Positions 16,184 to 25,634 of a stretch of DNA of 52,611 nt are shown one piece after another. A program made the translations under genes and the position numbers. The notes below the pieces were generated by a model that was not told the origin of the DNA, made no database searches, and was given only the letters and a program-made list of their open reading frames with translations. Within the stretch, counting starts at the first letter, position 1. Each line of letters starts with the position of its first letter. The DNA is from Burkholderiaceae bacterium (GTDB lineage: Bacteria > Pseudomonadota > Gammaproteobacteria > Burkholderiales > Burkholderiaceae_B): contig SCSG01000035.1 of assembly GCA_004322135.1 (NCBI GenBank), forward strand, positions 1-52,611, given 5' to 3'.

Positions 16184-17107
16184 ATGTCCCGTCAGAATCC
16201 GTTATTGTCGATAGATGTTGTGGGGCTGTCGCTGCGCCTGGGAAAGCGGGTGCGTTCGGCGCGCGCGGCGCGTGCCATGACTATGAAACAGCTTGCGGCC
16301 GGTGCGAATATCTCGCTGCCGTATTTGTCCCGGGTTGAAAAAGGCGATGGCAATATTTCGCTGGCTGTCCTGCACAAGCTGGCGATGGCGCTTAATCTGC
16401 CGGCAGACAGCCTTTTGGCCGACGATGAGCGCTACGGTGCCGATTACGCGCTTATAGTCGAATTGCTCAAGCGCCAGCCGCCTTTGCAGTTGCGTGAAAT
16501 CCGCAAGCGGCTGGTAGCTCATCTTGCAAGCCCTCAGACAAGCCATACGACACCGCGCCGCATTGCACTGGTAGGTATGCGTGGTGCGGGTAAATCGACT
16601 GTGGGTGCACTGGTCGCCAAGCGCCTGAACGTTCCGTTCGTCGAACTGAACGCCGAAGTCGAAAAAGAAGCGGGCTTGTCGCTTAACGAGATTTTTTCCA
16701 TATATGGTCAGGCCGGATTTCGGCGCCTTGAGCGTCGCTGCCTTGATCATGTGGTGGCTACATGCCCCGAAGTGGTAATCGCCACCGGAGGTGGGATCGT
16801 TGTCGAACCAGCCACCTACGAGCTGCTTTTGCATTCGTTTTTTAATATCTGGCTGCATGCCGACCCTGAAGAGCATTTCAGGCGGGTCATGGCACAGCAC
16901 GACGTTCGCATCGCGACGCCGCAGTTGCACGAAGAGGCTATGGCCAATATTGTCGATGCGTTGAATGCGCGCCGCAAGCTTTATGCGCTGGCTCATGCTC
17001 ACATTGATACGACGCATGAGCAGGTCGAGGATCTGGTCGAAAAGATAAGGCTTATTGTCGACGAACACATATCTACCGGTCGCCCCGCTGTCAATGCGGC
17101 GGCATAG
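16184..17107 (+). CDS. BzdR/BoxR-type regulator: helix-turn-helix plus shikimate-kinase-like domain
   Basis: This 307-residue protein has an XRE-type helix-turn-helix (about residues 15-75: MTMKQLAAGANISLPYLSRV), a linker, then a shikimate-kinase-like domain with a phosphate loop GMRGAGKSTVG and the TGGGIVVEP motif. This architecture defines BzdR and BoxR, which sense benzoyl-CoA through the kinase-like domain and repress benzoate degradation genes. Here the neighbour is a feruloyl-CoA-synthase-like gene and no box or bzd genes are present, so the effector may be another aromatic CoA thioester. It begins 19 bases after the ligase stop and is probably co-transcribed, which would make an autoregulated module. 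ATG 16184 has GGGGGT upstream. Confidence 0.9.
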   Translation: MSRQNPLLSIDVVGLSLRLGKRVRSARAARAMTMKQLAAGANISLPYLSRVEKGDGNISLAVLHKLAMALNLPADSLLADDERYGADYALIVELLKRQPPLQLREIRKRLVAHLASPQTSHTTPRRIALVGMRGAGKSTVGALVAKRLNVPFVELNAEVEKEAGLSLNEIFSIYGQAGFRRLERRCLDHVVATCPEVVIATGGGIVVEPATYELLLHSFFNIWLHADPEEHFRRVMAQHDVRIATPQLHEEAMANIVDALNARRKLYALAHAHIDTTHEQVEDLVEKIRLIVDEHISTGRPAVNAAA

Positions 17108-17237
17108 AGGCTGGAAATTCCTGTGGCCGCCGCGGTCGGTGATGCGGGGTATCTTCTAACGCATTCGCGGCGCCATGCTCGTGCCGGGGCCCTTATGCCG
17201 TCCCATGGCCTGATGCTGGGCTCATGGTATGGCGTAT

Positions 17238-19691
17238 TTAAGTGCTGGCAGGTTCTGCCGCCTTGGCGGGCACACGTTCCAGTGCAGCCTTAAGGGCGTC
17301 CTCAACAGTTTCCAGGAATACGAAATCCAGCTGGTTCTGAGCCTGAGCTGGAATGTCCTCGAGGTCTTTGCGGTTGCGCGCTGGCAGCATGACGGTGGTT
17401 ATGCCCGCCTGCAGCGCGGCCAGCACCTTTTCCTTCACGCCACCTATAGGCAGAACCAGGCCGCGCAGGCTTATTTCGCCAGTCATGGCAAAGTTGCTGC
17501 GCACGGGTATGTCGGTGGCAAGCGACGTCAGCGCCATGAACATGGCAACGCCTGCGCTGGGTCCATCTTTGGGCACGGCCCCGGCGGGTACGTGTATATG
17601 GATGTCGTTATGTTCGAACATGTGCTCGTCCACGTAAAGCTTGCTGGCCCGTGCCCTGAGCAGGGTGAGTGCTGCCTGAGCGCTTTCTTTCATCACGTCG
17701 CCCAGTTGGCCGGTCAGGATCAGCCTGCCGTTGCCCGGCATACGGCTGGCTTCAATGAACAGAATTTCGCCGCCAACGGGCGTCCATGCCAGGCCCGTGG
17801 CCACACCGGCGATACTGGTGCGCATGGCAAGTTCGCTTTCGAATTTTTTCGGCCCCAGGATAGCGTGCAGGTCATTTTCGGTGATGTGCAATTGCTGTGC
17901 GGAACCTTCCGCAACCAGCATGGCGGCATGGCGAAACACGTTTCCGATCTCGCGTTCCAGCGTGCGTACGCCCGCCTCGCGTGTGTAGTCGTGAATGATG
18001 CTTTGTATGGCTTTGGTGCTGATGGAGCATTGTTCGGGGGTTAGACCGTTTGCTTCAAGCTGTCGCGAGACCAGATAACGCAGGGCTATCTGGGTTTTTT
18101 CCTCTTCGGTGTACCCCAGCAGCTGGATGATCTCCATGCGGTCGCGTAGCGGCCCGGGAACGGTGTCAAGTATATTGGCTGTGGCAATGAATAGCGTCTG
18201 CGACAGATCGAATGGTACGGCCAGATAATTGTCGCGGAAAGCGAAGTTCTGCTCGGGGTCGAGCACTTCGAGCAGTGCCGCTGCCGGGTCGCCCTGAACG
18301 CCCGCGCCCAGCTTGTCGACTTCGTCGAGCATCATGACGCAGTTTTTTGCCCCAGCCCTGTGAATTGCCTGGATGATGTTGCCGGGCAGGGCGCCAATAT
18401 AAGTGCGTCGATGGCCACGGATTTCGGCTTCGTCGTGAACGCCTCCCAGCCCAAGCCGTACGAATTTGCGGCCAGTGGCTTTGGCGATGCTTTGACCTAG
18501 CGATGTCTTGCCTACCCCCGGCGGGCCTACGAAGCACAGAATGGGGCTTTTGCCTTTGGGGTTGAGCTTGCGCACTGCCAGGTATTCGAGAATGCGTTGC
18601 TTGATTTTCTTCAAGCCATAGTGGTCTTTGTCGAGAATTTCGCGCGCTTGGGCGATGTCGATGCGGTCTTCAGTGAAAACCGACCATGGCAGCTCAGTGA
18701 GCCAGTCCAGATACGTACGCAGCATGGAATATTCAGCGGAGGCGTCGGACATGTGCTGCAGGCGCCTGAGTTCTTTGCGCGCAATGGCCTCGATATCTTC
18801 GGGCAGTTTCGCGTCGACTATCTTCTTTTCAACCTCTTCCAATTCGGCCGTGTTGCCGTCGGTTTCGCCCAACTGCTTTTGTATGGTTCTCAGTTGTTCG
18901 CGCAAGAGGACTTCACGTTGCCTGTCTTCAAAGCGTTCCTTGGTTTTTTGATCGATGTCGTGGCTGATTTGCAGTACTTCAGTGAAGTGCACAAGATGGT
19001 CAAGAACCTTGTCGAGCCGTTTGAGCAGGTCGAACGTTTCCAGGATGTCCTGTTTTTCAACCGGCTTGATGTCCATGAAACCCGCAACGAAATCTGCCAG
19101 GACCGAAGCAGAAGTGATGTTCTGGGCGGTTGTGATCAGCTCGGCTGGAGTCTGGGGCAGCAGTTGCAGAATCTCGGCCGTTCGCGCCTTGAGCTGCAGC
19201 ATGCGCGCTTCGATCTCGGGGCTTTCGGTCTTGGGCTCTTCGAACGTTTTGACGCGTGCGACGAGATAGGGGAAGCCACCCAAGAATTCTAGAACCTGGA
19301 AACGTTGTTCACCCTGGCAGATGATGTGGTGCGAACCGTCAGGTGCGGTAACGTAGCGCAGAATACTGGCAACTGAGCCTACTGAATACAGGGTATCCGG
19401 GCTGGGTTTGTCATTTTCGGTTTCGGATTCGCGTTGCAACAGGACGCCTATCTGCCGCCCGGTGCGTGCGGCCTCCTGCGCAGCAAGGACCGACCCTTCG
19501 CGTCCTATGCTGATCGGCACCACGAGTTGCGGAAATAGCACCAGATTGCGCATGGGTACGATGATGAGTGCCCCCTCGGGCAGCACGGGAGCAGCCTGGC
19601 CCGTATCTGGCGCTGGTGCAGGCTGCTGTGTCGCGGACTCGGGCGCCGTGGCGTCGGGCGTGCGGGCGGTGTCGGGATTCTGGGCTTGCAT
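17238..19691 (-). CDS. lon: ATP-dependent protease Lon
   Basis: Lon degrades misfolded and specific regulatory proteins in the cytoplasm. The 817-residue protein has, in order, a proline- and alanine-rich N-terminal leader (about 35 residues), the substrate-binding domain (VPMRNLVLFPQLVVPISIGR), the AAA+ module (Walker A GPPGVGKT near 390, Walker B VMMLDEVDK) and the protease domain with S712 in PKDGPSAG and K755 in GGVKEK, matching the E. coli Ser-Lys dyad. Three starts are possible; ATG 19691 has GAGG at a good distance, while the ATG at 19709 overlaps the hsp20 stop as TAATG. The leader and the hsp20 linkage suggest a second, stress-related Lon rather than the clpX-linked one; that is inference. 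Confidence 0.95.
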   Translation of the reverse strand: MQAQNPDTARTPDATAPESATQQPAPAPDTGQAAPVLPEGALIIVPMRNLVLFPQLVVPISIGREGSVLAAQEAARTGRQIGVLLQRESETENDKPSPDTLYSVGSVASILRYVTAPDGSHHIICQGEQRFQVLEFLGGFPYLVARVKTFEEPKTESPEIEARMLQLKARTAEILQLLPQTPAELITTAQNITSASVLADFVAGFMDIKPVEKQDILETFDLLKRLDKVLDHLVHFTEVLQISHDIDQKTKERFEDRQREVLLREQLRTIQKQLGETDGNTAELEEVEKKIVDAKLPEDIEAIARKELRRLQHMSDASAEYSMLRTYLDWLTELPWSVFTEDRIDIAQAREILDKDHYGLKKIKQRILEYLAVRKLNPKGKSPILCFVGPPGVGKTSLGQSIAKATGRKFVRLGLGGVHDEAEIRGHRRTYIGALPGNIIQAIHRAGAKNCVMMLDEVDKLGAGVQGDPAAALLEVLDPEQNFAFRDNYLAVPFDLSQTLFIATANILDTVPGPLRDRMEIIQLLGYTEEEKTQIALRYLVSRQLEANGLTPEQCSISTKAIQSIIHDYTREAGVRTLEREIGNVFRHAAMLVAEGSAQQLHITENDLHAILGPKKFESELAMRTSIAGVATGLAWTPVGGEILFIEASRMPGNGRLILTGQLGDVMKESAQAALTLLRARASKLYVDEHMFEHNDIHIHVPAGAVPKDGPSAGVAMFMALTSLATDIPVRSNFAMTGEISLRGLVLPIGGVKEKVLAALQAGITTVMLPARNRKDLEDIPAQAQNQLDFVFLETVEDALKAALERVPAKAAEPAST

Positions 19692-19708
19692 GACGTGGCC
19701 TCGCGGCA

Positions 19709-20113
19709 TTATGTGAGTTTCAGCAGACTGAGTACCAGGCATCCGTGGGCGAGGTGGGACTCGTGTATCTGGAACTGTCCTGCCGGCAGTTCGATGCGGC
19801 GCTCAAAGTGGCCATATGGAATTTCTATGCGCCGAATGTGAGTAAGCGCCGGAGCGGGTATGGGGCGCTCGCCCACGACGCGAAGGTAGCCGCTTTCGAT
19901 GACAACCTTGACCTGATCCGGCTCCACACCGGGCAACGCGACCAGAACCGTTATCTGGTTTTCGGTTTCGAACATGTCGACAGGTGGTTCCCACGTTGGG
20001 CCGCGCGCCGGACCCTGCGCCGGTCGGAAGAACTGGCGGTGCAGGCGGTCGGCTTGCTCCAGCATGTGCACGGCCTCGGCCCACATGGTGCTGGCTGGCT
20101 TGCGATATGTCAT
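19709..20113 (-). CDS. Small heat-shock protein (Hsp20/alpha-crystallin)
   Basis: This 134-residue protein holds an alpha-crystallin domain: ENQITVLVALPGVEPDQVKV, GYLRVVGER, and the signature YGHFERRIELP, followed by the usual final strand ending SLLKLT. It lacks the C-terminal IxI tail common in larger members. Small heat-shock proteins hold unfolding proteins without ATP. It is directly upstream of lon and shares a TAA/ATG junction with it, so holding and degradation functions are probably made together. ATG 20113 has AAAGGATG ahead of it. I could not find a clear heat-shock (sigma-32) promoter in the 194 bases upstream. Confidence 0.92.
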   Translation of the reverse strand: MTYRKPASTMWAEAVHMLEQADRLHRQFFRPAQGPARGPTWEPPVDMFETENQITVLVALPGVEPDQVKVVIESGYLRVVGERPIPAPALTHIRRIEIPYGHFERRIELPAGQFQIHESHLAHGCLVLSLLKLT

Positions 20114-20307
20114 GGATTACATCCTTTTGTAGGCGCCAGGCAAACCGGGCATGGCACGATCCTTTCCCGGCATGCCGCCCTGCGCCAGTGCGCCTTGTCT
20201 GAATAATAGTAGGAGCAAAAGAGATTCGTTGCAATCGTGTCGGGTGGTTCGTATACTTTGCTCGTTAGCCACGCATGACGCGGCGCGTTTTGCCCAAGAG
20301 GTACCCC

Positions 20308-20979
20308 ATGACTGCTCAGCTCAAGATTGATTTCGTGTCCGACGTATCTTGTCCATGGTGCGCCATAGGGCTCAGCTCGCTGGAAATTGCGCTTGACCGA
20401 CTTGGCAATCAGATTCACGCCGACCTTCATTTCCAGCCATTTGAGCTTAATTCGCAAATGCCTGCCGAAGGGCAGGAAATGGTTGAACATCTGGCCGAGA
20501 AATATGGCTCGACACCCGAGCAAATTGCGCAGAATCATGAGGCGATTCGCGCGCGTGGTGAAGGTGTAGGTTTTACGTTTGGCCCGCGTAAGCGTATCTA
20601 CAACACTTTTGATGCCCATCGGCTTTTGCATTGGGCCGAACTCGAAGGGCACCAGGCGGCGCTCAAGCATGCTTTGTTTCGGGCGTATTTTACCGATGGC
20701 GAGGATCCAAGCTCACACGAAGTGCTGGTGCGACTGGCTGCAAGCGTTGGGCTTGACGCCGCGCTGGCAAGCGAAATACTTTCCTCTGACGCGTATGCGG
20801 CCGAGGTTCGTGAGCGCGAACAGTTCTATCTGGACCGCGGAATTGGCTCGGTACCGGCCATTATCATCAATGGCAAACATCTGATCCAGGGCGGGCAGCC
20901 CCCCGAAGTGTTCCAGCGCGCACTGCTGCAGGTCGCCGAGGCACAACTCCAGGATACTGAGGGAACCACGCCGCGCTAG
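20308..20979 (+). CDS. DsbA-family oxidoreductase (FrnE-like)
   Basis: This 223-residue protein has a thioredoxin-fold active site VSDVSCPWCAIG (CPWC near residues 13-16) with a long helical insert, and the cis-proline region GSVPAIIINGKHLIQGGQPP. It has no signal peptide, so it acts in the cytoplasm, unlike DsbA itself. FrnE-like proteins are thiol-disulfide isomerases or oxidoreductases linked to oxidative stress in a few species; the natural substrate is unknown. ATG 20308 has AAGAGGT before it. It is divergent from hsp20 and its last four bases overlap the end of recJ. Confidence 0.88.
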   Translation: MTAQLKIDFVSDVSCPWCAIGLSSLEIALDRLGNQIHADLHFQPFELNSQMPAEGQEMVEHLAEKYGSTPEQIAQNHEAIRARGEGVGFTFGPRKRIYNTFDAHRLLHWAELEGHQAALKHALFRAYFTDGEDPSSHEVLVRLAASVGLDAALASEILSSDAYAAEVREREQFYLDRGIGSVPAIIINGKHLIQGGQPPEVFQRALLQVAEAQLQDTEGTTPR

Positions 20980-22688
20980 CGCGTTGCAAGGCAGGCGTAT
21001 TCAATGACAAGTTGGGCCGATGCAATGCCATTCCATACGTTGCAGTCCAGCTGATAGGCGGCTTCGATGAATTCGGGCAGCATTTCTCCGTGGTTGAACC
21101 AGATGGCATCGAAGCGTTGGTTGCCGCGTTCGAGGCTAAGTTTCAGATGTTTGCCCTTAAGCAGGCGTTGCTGGCGTACATAAAACGTATCTCGGAACAT
21201 GGGCGCTGGAAAGCCTGCGCCCCATACCTGCTGACGCAGCAGCTCGGCCGCGCTTGTATTGGCATAGCCACTTTCAAGGGAGCCGTCAGTGGTAATGACG
21301 GGTTCGAAGTCGGCGTTTCCGGTGAGTTCTCTGACTGCCGCATCAAAACCTTCGACAAACGTTTCGTAGGCGTCTTCGCGGAGCGTCAGGCCGGCCGCCA
21401 TGGCGTGACCGCCGAACTTGAGGATAATACCGGGGTGGCGTTTGGAGACGAGGTCGAGCGCATCGCGCAGGTGCAAGTCTGGGATAGAGCGTCCCGAGCC
21501 ACGCAGCTCGTGGTTACCGGCATGGGCGAAGGCGATTGTGGGACGGAAATAGGTCTCCTTCAGGCGTGATGCGACCAGACCCACGACACCCTGGTGCCAA
21601 TCGGGGTGGTATACGCACACGGAGGCTCTGACAACGGGGTCGCTCTGTTCAATCAGATTCAGCGCTTCATCGCGCATGGTGGCTTCAATGCCGCGACGCT
21701 GCCGATTCATTTCATCGAGTTCGCGCGCCAGGTTGAGTGCCTGTGCGTCATCGTCTGTAATCAGGCAATGGATGCCCAGGCTCATGTCGGCCAGCCGTCC
21801 CGCCGAATTTATGCGTGGACCCAAGGCAAAGCCGAGGTCGAATGTACTCGCTGATTGTGGGGTGCGCGCCGCAACGGCAAACAGGGCTCGTACGCCTGGT
21901 TGCATTTGGCCTGAGCGTATTCTTCGCAGCCCTTGAGTGACAAGGAGCCGGTTGTTGGCGTCCAGTTTGACAACGTCGGCGACTGTGCCAAGCGCGACAA
22001 GATCGGCCAGATCGCCCAAGCGCGGTCCTTCTCCCGACGCGAAGGCGCCGCGTTGGCGCAATTCAGCCCGCAGCGCAAGCATCAGGTAGAAAATGACCCC
22101 CACGCCGGCCAGGTTTTTGGAGGGGAATGTGCAGCCAGGCTGGTTCGGGTTGACGATGGCGAGTGCGCGCGGCAAGGTGTCGCCGGGCAAGTGGTGGTCG
22201 GTGACGACCACGTCCATGCCCAGGTTCAGTGCGGCCTGGACACCTTCGACACTGGCGATACCGTTGTCCACAGTGATCAGGATGTCGGGCTTACCTGCCG
22301 GGTGTTCGGCAGCCATCTGGACCACTTCCGGCGATAGCCCGTATCCGGTCTTGAAGCGGTTGGGTACCAGGAAATCGACAGTGGCGCCCATGGAACGCAG
22401 CGCGCGCATGCCCACTGCACAGGCGGTGGCGCCATCGCAGTCGTAGTCGGCGACGATAAGCAGGCGTTTGTGTGTCTCAATGGCATCAGCCAGAATGATC
22501 GCCGCTTCATCGCCGCGCGTAAGCTGCATTGGTGGGATCAGGGACGACCACTGCAGCTGGGTTTCGGCTGATTGCGTGACGCCGCGCGCAGCCCATAACC
22601 GTGCGAGCAGCGGGTGGACGCCGGCGTTCTCCAGCGCGCGCGCGGCGGTTGGATTGACAGGACGGTTGCTTAGTCTTGGGACGACCAC
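20976..22688 (-). CDS. recJ: Single-stranded-DNA-specific exonuclease RecJ
   Basis: RecJ degrades single-stranded DNA 5' to 3' in RecF-pathway recombination, base excision and mismatch repair. The 570-residue protein shows the metal-binding DHH-family motifs: VADYDCDGATA, TVDNG, VVVTDHH, and the later KFGGHAMAAGLTL of the DHHA1 domain. Length is normal. The start is a GTG at 22688 that overlaps the 3' end of the upstream gene by 19 bases; this matches the family N-terminus and implies coupled translation. It converges with the FrnE-like gene, overlapping by 4 bases. Confidence 0.95.
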   Translation of the reverse strand: MVVPRLSNRPVNPTAARALENAGVHPLLARLWAARGVTQSAETQLQWSSLIPPMQLTRGDEAAIILADAIETHKRLLIVADYDCDGATACAVGMRALRSMGATVDFLVPNRFKTGYGLSPEVVQMAAEHPAGKPDILITVDNGIASVEGVQAALNLGMDVVVTDHHLPGDTLPRALAIVNPNQPGCTFPSKNLAGVGVIFYLMLALRAELRQRGAFASGEGPRLGDLADLVALGTVADVVKLDANNRLLVTQGLRRIRSGQMQPGVRALFAVAARTPQSASTFDLGFALGPRINSAGRLADMSLGIHCLITDDDAQALNLARELDEMNRQRRGIEATMRDEALNLIEQSDPVVRASVCVYHPDWHQGVVGLVASRLKETYFRPTIAFAHAGNHELRGSGRSIPDLHLRDALDLVSKRHPGIILKFGGHAMAAGLTLREDAYETFVEGFDAAVRELTGNADFEPVITTDGSLESGYANTSAAELLRQQVWGAGFPAPMFRDTFYVRQQRLLKGKHLKLSLERGNQRFDAIWFNHGEMLPEFIEAAYQLDCNVWNGIASAQLVIEYACLATR

Positions 22689-23605
22689 CAGATTCTCCAG
22701 GCTTGTTTGTGGTGAGGCAGGAAACGGCTTAGCAGGCCTGGGGTGCGAGGTGTGATCTCGATGATCCGGTTACGGCCCAACAAAGCAAGTTCCGGGGCAG
22801 CGCCGCTGGCCGCCAGTGGTTTGAATACGGTTTGCTCGAGGTTGGCCAGCGCGGCAATCCACCCGCCCCAATCTTCGACCCGGCCGGGAGCGAACAGATC
22901 GTCGTGCTTGGCCGGTTCCGGGGTGGCTTTGGTTAGCTGCGAAGGGCTTGCCCCGCCGAACAGCCATAGGCTGTTTATTGGCGCGAGCCCCTCTGCGCCG
23001 CGCTCGGTGTTGACCGGGTGTTCGTACCAGAGCATTTGCAGCTCGTTGACCAGACGCCTCCATGGCCGTGTGTTCAGGTCCTGTGGCCAGTAGTCGTTCA
23101 GTGTGGTGAGGCTCACGAGCGCAGGGCTGGCACAAAGCGGCGTAAAATCCGGCGGGAGATGTATGCGCCAGTGTGTGGTGCTGTCGGGTTGCAGGGTGAA
23201 GCCGGTGCCGGCAAACAGTGCTTGTGCCGATTCCAGCAGTGCACCGCTATGATCGGCGCGTATGTCAAGTCCGTGTGCGGGTAAAAGTACGGCGCTGTCG
23301 CGCGATGGTGAAACGTGTACAAGCTCGACGAGCCAGATGGCTTGGTCGTCTTCGGAAACTTTATTTGCCCACAAGGGTCCTAATCCTGACCCAAGGTTTT
23401 GCCCGTCGTGTTTAATGAAGCCTCTGGATTGCAGGAGCCATTGTTCCAGAGAGGTGCATCCGTTGGCAGAAGGGTCTGCTTTCTGGACCGTGGCGCGGCC
23501 TTGCTCGAGCCAGCTCACGAGCGTCGGTGCGGCTTTCAGGACGTGGGGGATGAGGGCTGATGCGGCGTTTGGGCCGGGCAGGGCACCGGGTAGTACGATT
23601 TGCAT
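22670..23605 (-). CDS. RpfE-like conserved protein (phosphoglycerate-mutase-like family)
   Basis: This 311-residue protein matches, by overall pattern and position, the conserved family next to recJ typified by Xanthomonas RpfE. Recognisable pieces are MQIVLPGALPGP at the start, HLPPDFTPLCASPALV in the middle, NELQMLWYEHPVN, and SLWLFGGASPSQL. It has no signal peptide or membrane segment. The function of the family is not established; the Xanthomonas name comes from a pathogenicity-factor cluster. The 3' end overlaps recJ by 19 bases, so the two are expressed together. Confidence 0.65.
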   Translation of the reverse strand: MQIVLPGALPGPNAASALIPHVLKAAPTLVSWLEQGRATVQKADPSANGCTSLEQWLLQSRGFIKHDGQNLGSGLGPLWANKVSEDDQAIWLVELVHVSPSRDSAVLLPAHGLDIRADHSGALLESAQALFAGTGFTLQPDSTTHWRIHLPPDFTPLCASPALVSLTTLNDYWPQDLNTRPWRRLVNELQMLWYEHPVNTERGAEGLAPINSLWLFGGASPSQLTKATPEPAKHDDLFAPGRVEDWGGWIAALANLEQTVFKPLAASGAAPELALLGRNRIIEITPRTPGLLSRFLPHHKQAWRIWWSSQD

Positions 23606-23651
23606 GGCGTTTATTGTAGGTTAATAGTGGTGTAACGGTGGCTTAATAATA

Positions 23652-24923
23652 ATGTCATATGAACTCTGGATTGGTGCACGTTATGCTGGTCTGGCCCGTG
23701 CGCGGGGTCGGCGAGGTCGGCGAGACCGCTTTGTCTCTTTCATAGCCGGCACGTCCATGGCGGGCATTGCACTGGGGGTGGCCGCACTCATCATCGTTTT
23801 GTCGGTGATGAACGGTTTTCAGACGCAAGTGCGCGATCGCATGTTGTCGGTTCTGCCTCACATCGAGCTCTCCATACCGAGCGCCGCACCCGATCAGGTG
23901 CTCGCGCACTGGCAGGAACTTGCACAGCAGGCTAAAAAGAACCCCGAGGTGATTGGCGCCGCCCCGTTTGTTTCTGCGCAGGCCATGCTCGTGCGTGGAG
24001 ACGCCCTGACGGGCGCACAGATTCGCGGTATCGATACGCAGCGCGAAAATGCCGTGTCTGATCTAAGCCAGCAAATGACGCAAGGCCGGCTCGACGCGCT
24101 GAAGCCAGGCAGCTTCAGTGTTGTGCTGGGCAATCAGCTGGCGGGTGCCTTGGGTGTCAAGGTGGGTGACACGATTATGGTCCTGGCGCCACAGGGGTCG
24201 ATTTCCCCGGCGGGGTTTGCGCCACGCATGCGTCAGTTCACGGTTGCAGGCATCTTCTCTTCGGGCTACTACGAGTACGATGCGTCACTGGCTTTCATCA
24301 ATTACGAAGATGCGGCCAAGGTGTTCCGCGACAGCGGCGTCAGTGGCGTGCGCTTGCGCATCGCCGACATGCAGAAGGCGCCGCAGGTTGCGCGCGAGCT
24401 GACGCACACCATGCCTTCGTATGTGCGCGCCACCGACTGGACGCAAAGCAACCGTACGTGGTTTGCCGCGGTACAGACGGAAAAACGCATGATGTTTCTG
24501 ATACTTGCCCTGATCGTTGCCGTGGCGGCCTTTAACCTGCTGTCGTCTCTGGTCATGGCGGTCAAGGACAAGCAGTCAGACATTGCGATTTTGCGCACGC
24601 TGGGTTCCACCCCCAGGGAGATTGCGCGCATTTTCCTGGTTCAGGGGTCGCTGATCGGTGTGGTGGGCACGCTGCTTGGAGTCGGCCTGGGGATGCTGGT
24701 GGCTTACAACATCGATGTAATCGTGCCGTTTATCGAGCGTCTGTCGGGCGTGCAGTTTTTGCCGCAGCAAATCTATTTCATCAGCGAGTTGCCATCGAAC
24801 CCGCAGGCGTCCGACATCATTACCATTGCCGTCACTTCCTTGGTGCTGTCGCTACTCGCTACGTTGTATCCCAGCTGGCGGGCTTCACGCCTTCAGCCCG
24901 CACAGGTTTTGCGTCATGACTGA
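23652..24923 (+). CDS. lolC: Lipoprotein-releasing system permease
   Basis: This is the membrane permease of the Lol ABC transporter, which extracts mature lipoproteins from the inner membrane and passes them to LolA. The 423-residue protein has the expected four-helix MacB/FtsX layout: an N-terminal helix (GTSMAGIALGVAALIIVLSV), a large periplasmic domain (about 50-270), then three C-terminal helices starting LILALIVAVAAFNLLSSLVM. An arginine-rich N-terminal loop (RARGRRGRRDR) is on the cytoplasmic side. Only one permease gene is present, so it may work as a homodimer (LolF type) rather than as LolC plus LolE. lolD overlaps its end by 8 bases. Confidence 0.93.
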   Translation: MSYELWIGARYAGLARARGRRGRRDRFVSFIAGTSMAGIALGVAALIIVLSVMNGFQTQVRDRMLSVLPHIELSIPSAAPDQVLAHWQELAQQAKKNPEVIGAAPFVSAQAMLVRGDALTGAQIRGIDTQRENAVSDLSQQMTQGRLDALKPGSFSVVLGNQLAGALGVKVGDTIMVLAPQGSISPAGFAPRMRQFTVAGIFSSGYYEYDASLAFINYEDAAKVFRDSGVSGVRLRIADMQKAPQVARELTHTMPSYVRATDWTQSNRTWFAAVQTEKRMMFLILALIVAVAAFNLLSSLVMAVKDKQSDIAILRTLGSTPREIARIFLVQGSLIGVVGTLLGVGLGMLVAYNIDVIVPFIERLSGVQFLPQQIYFISELPSNPQASDIITIAVTSLVLSLLATLYPSWRASRLQPAQVLRHD

Positions 24924-25614
24924 AGTATCGTCCACCCAGGTATTGAGCGCCACCAATCTGGTGAAGACCTATGACGAAGGTGGTGAGCCGATTCATGTCC
25001 TTCGCAATGTCAGCCTGCATGTGGATCGTGGCGAGATGGTTGCCATCGTTGGCGCGTCGGGGTCCGGCAAGAGCACGTTACTACATTCTCTGGGCCTGTT
25101 GGACGAGCCTACGTCGGGTGTAGTGTTTGTCGATGGCCAAAGCACGGCAGGGCTGACGGAAACCCAACGCAGTCGTTTGCGTAATCGCTGTCTGGGGTTT
25201 GTGTATCAATTCCATCACTTGCTGATGGAATTTTCCGCGCTGGACAATGTGGCCATGCCGCTAATTGTGCGCCGCGAAAATCGCAACAAGGCTCGCGAGC
25301 AGGCGCGGGCCGTGCTTGGACAGGTGGGCCTGGCTTCGCGAGAGCATCATTTTCCGGGGCAATTGTCGGGTGGTGAACGCCAGAGGGTGGCGTTGGCACG
25401 CGCCCTGGTTACTCATCCGGCCTGCGTGCTGGCCGACGAGCCCACTGGTAACCTTGACCGCTATACGGCCGAAAGCATGTTCGATCTGCTGGTGCGCGTC
25501 AACAAAGAGTTTGGTACGGCCTTTGCCATTGTTACGCATGACCCGGCCCTTGCCCTCCTGGCGCACAGGCAGTTGTACATGGACAAGGGTTGCCTGGCCG
25601 ATTCGGAGCGGTGA
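24916..25614 (+). CDS. lolD: Lipoprotein-releasing system ATP-binding protein
   Basis: LolD is the ATPase of the lipoprotein-releasing complex. The 232-residue protein contains Walker A GASGSGKST, the Q-loop region GFVYQFHHLL typical of LolD (family consensus FVYQ-HHLL), signature LSGGERQRVALARAL, Walker B CVLADEPTGNLD and the H-loop IVTHD. ATG 24916 lies inside the last codons of lolC, so translation is coupled. The longer frame beginning at 24826 is unlikely because it would read deep into lolC. Confidence 0.95.
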   Translation: MTEVSSTQVLSATNLVKTYDEGGEPIHVLRNVSLHVDRGEMVAIVGASGSGKSTLLHSLGLLDEPTSGVVFVDGQSTAGLTETQRSRLRNRCLGFVYQFHHLLMEFSALDNVAMPLIVRRENRNKAREQARAVLGQVGLASREHHFPGQLSGGERQRVALARALVTHPACVLADEPTGNLDRYTAESMFDLLVRVNKEFGTAFAIVTHDPALALLAHRQLYMDKGCLADSER

Positions 25615-25634
25615 TGTGAACAGGAGCTGCGTCG

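Noticed and set aside
17229-18044. Long plus-strand open frame opposite lon
   Set aside because: It is the complement of lon, has no family signature, and exists because of codon bias in lon.
20114-20307. Heat-shock sigma-32 promoter for hsp20
   Set aside because: No CTTGAA-type -35 with a CCCCAT-type -10 could be found on the minus strand in this region.
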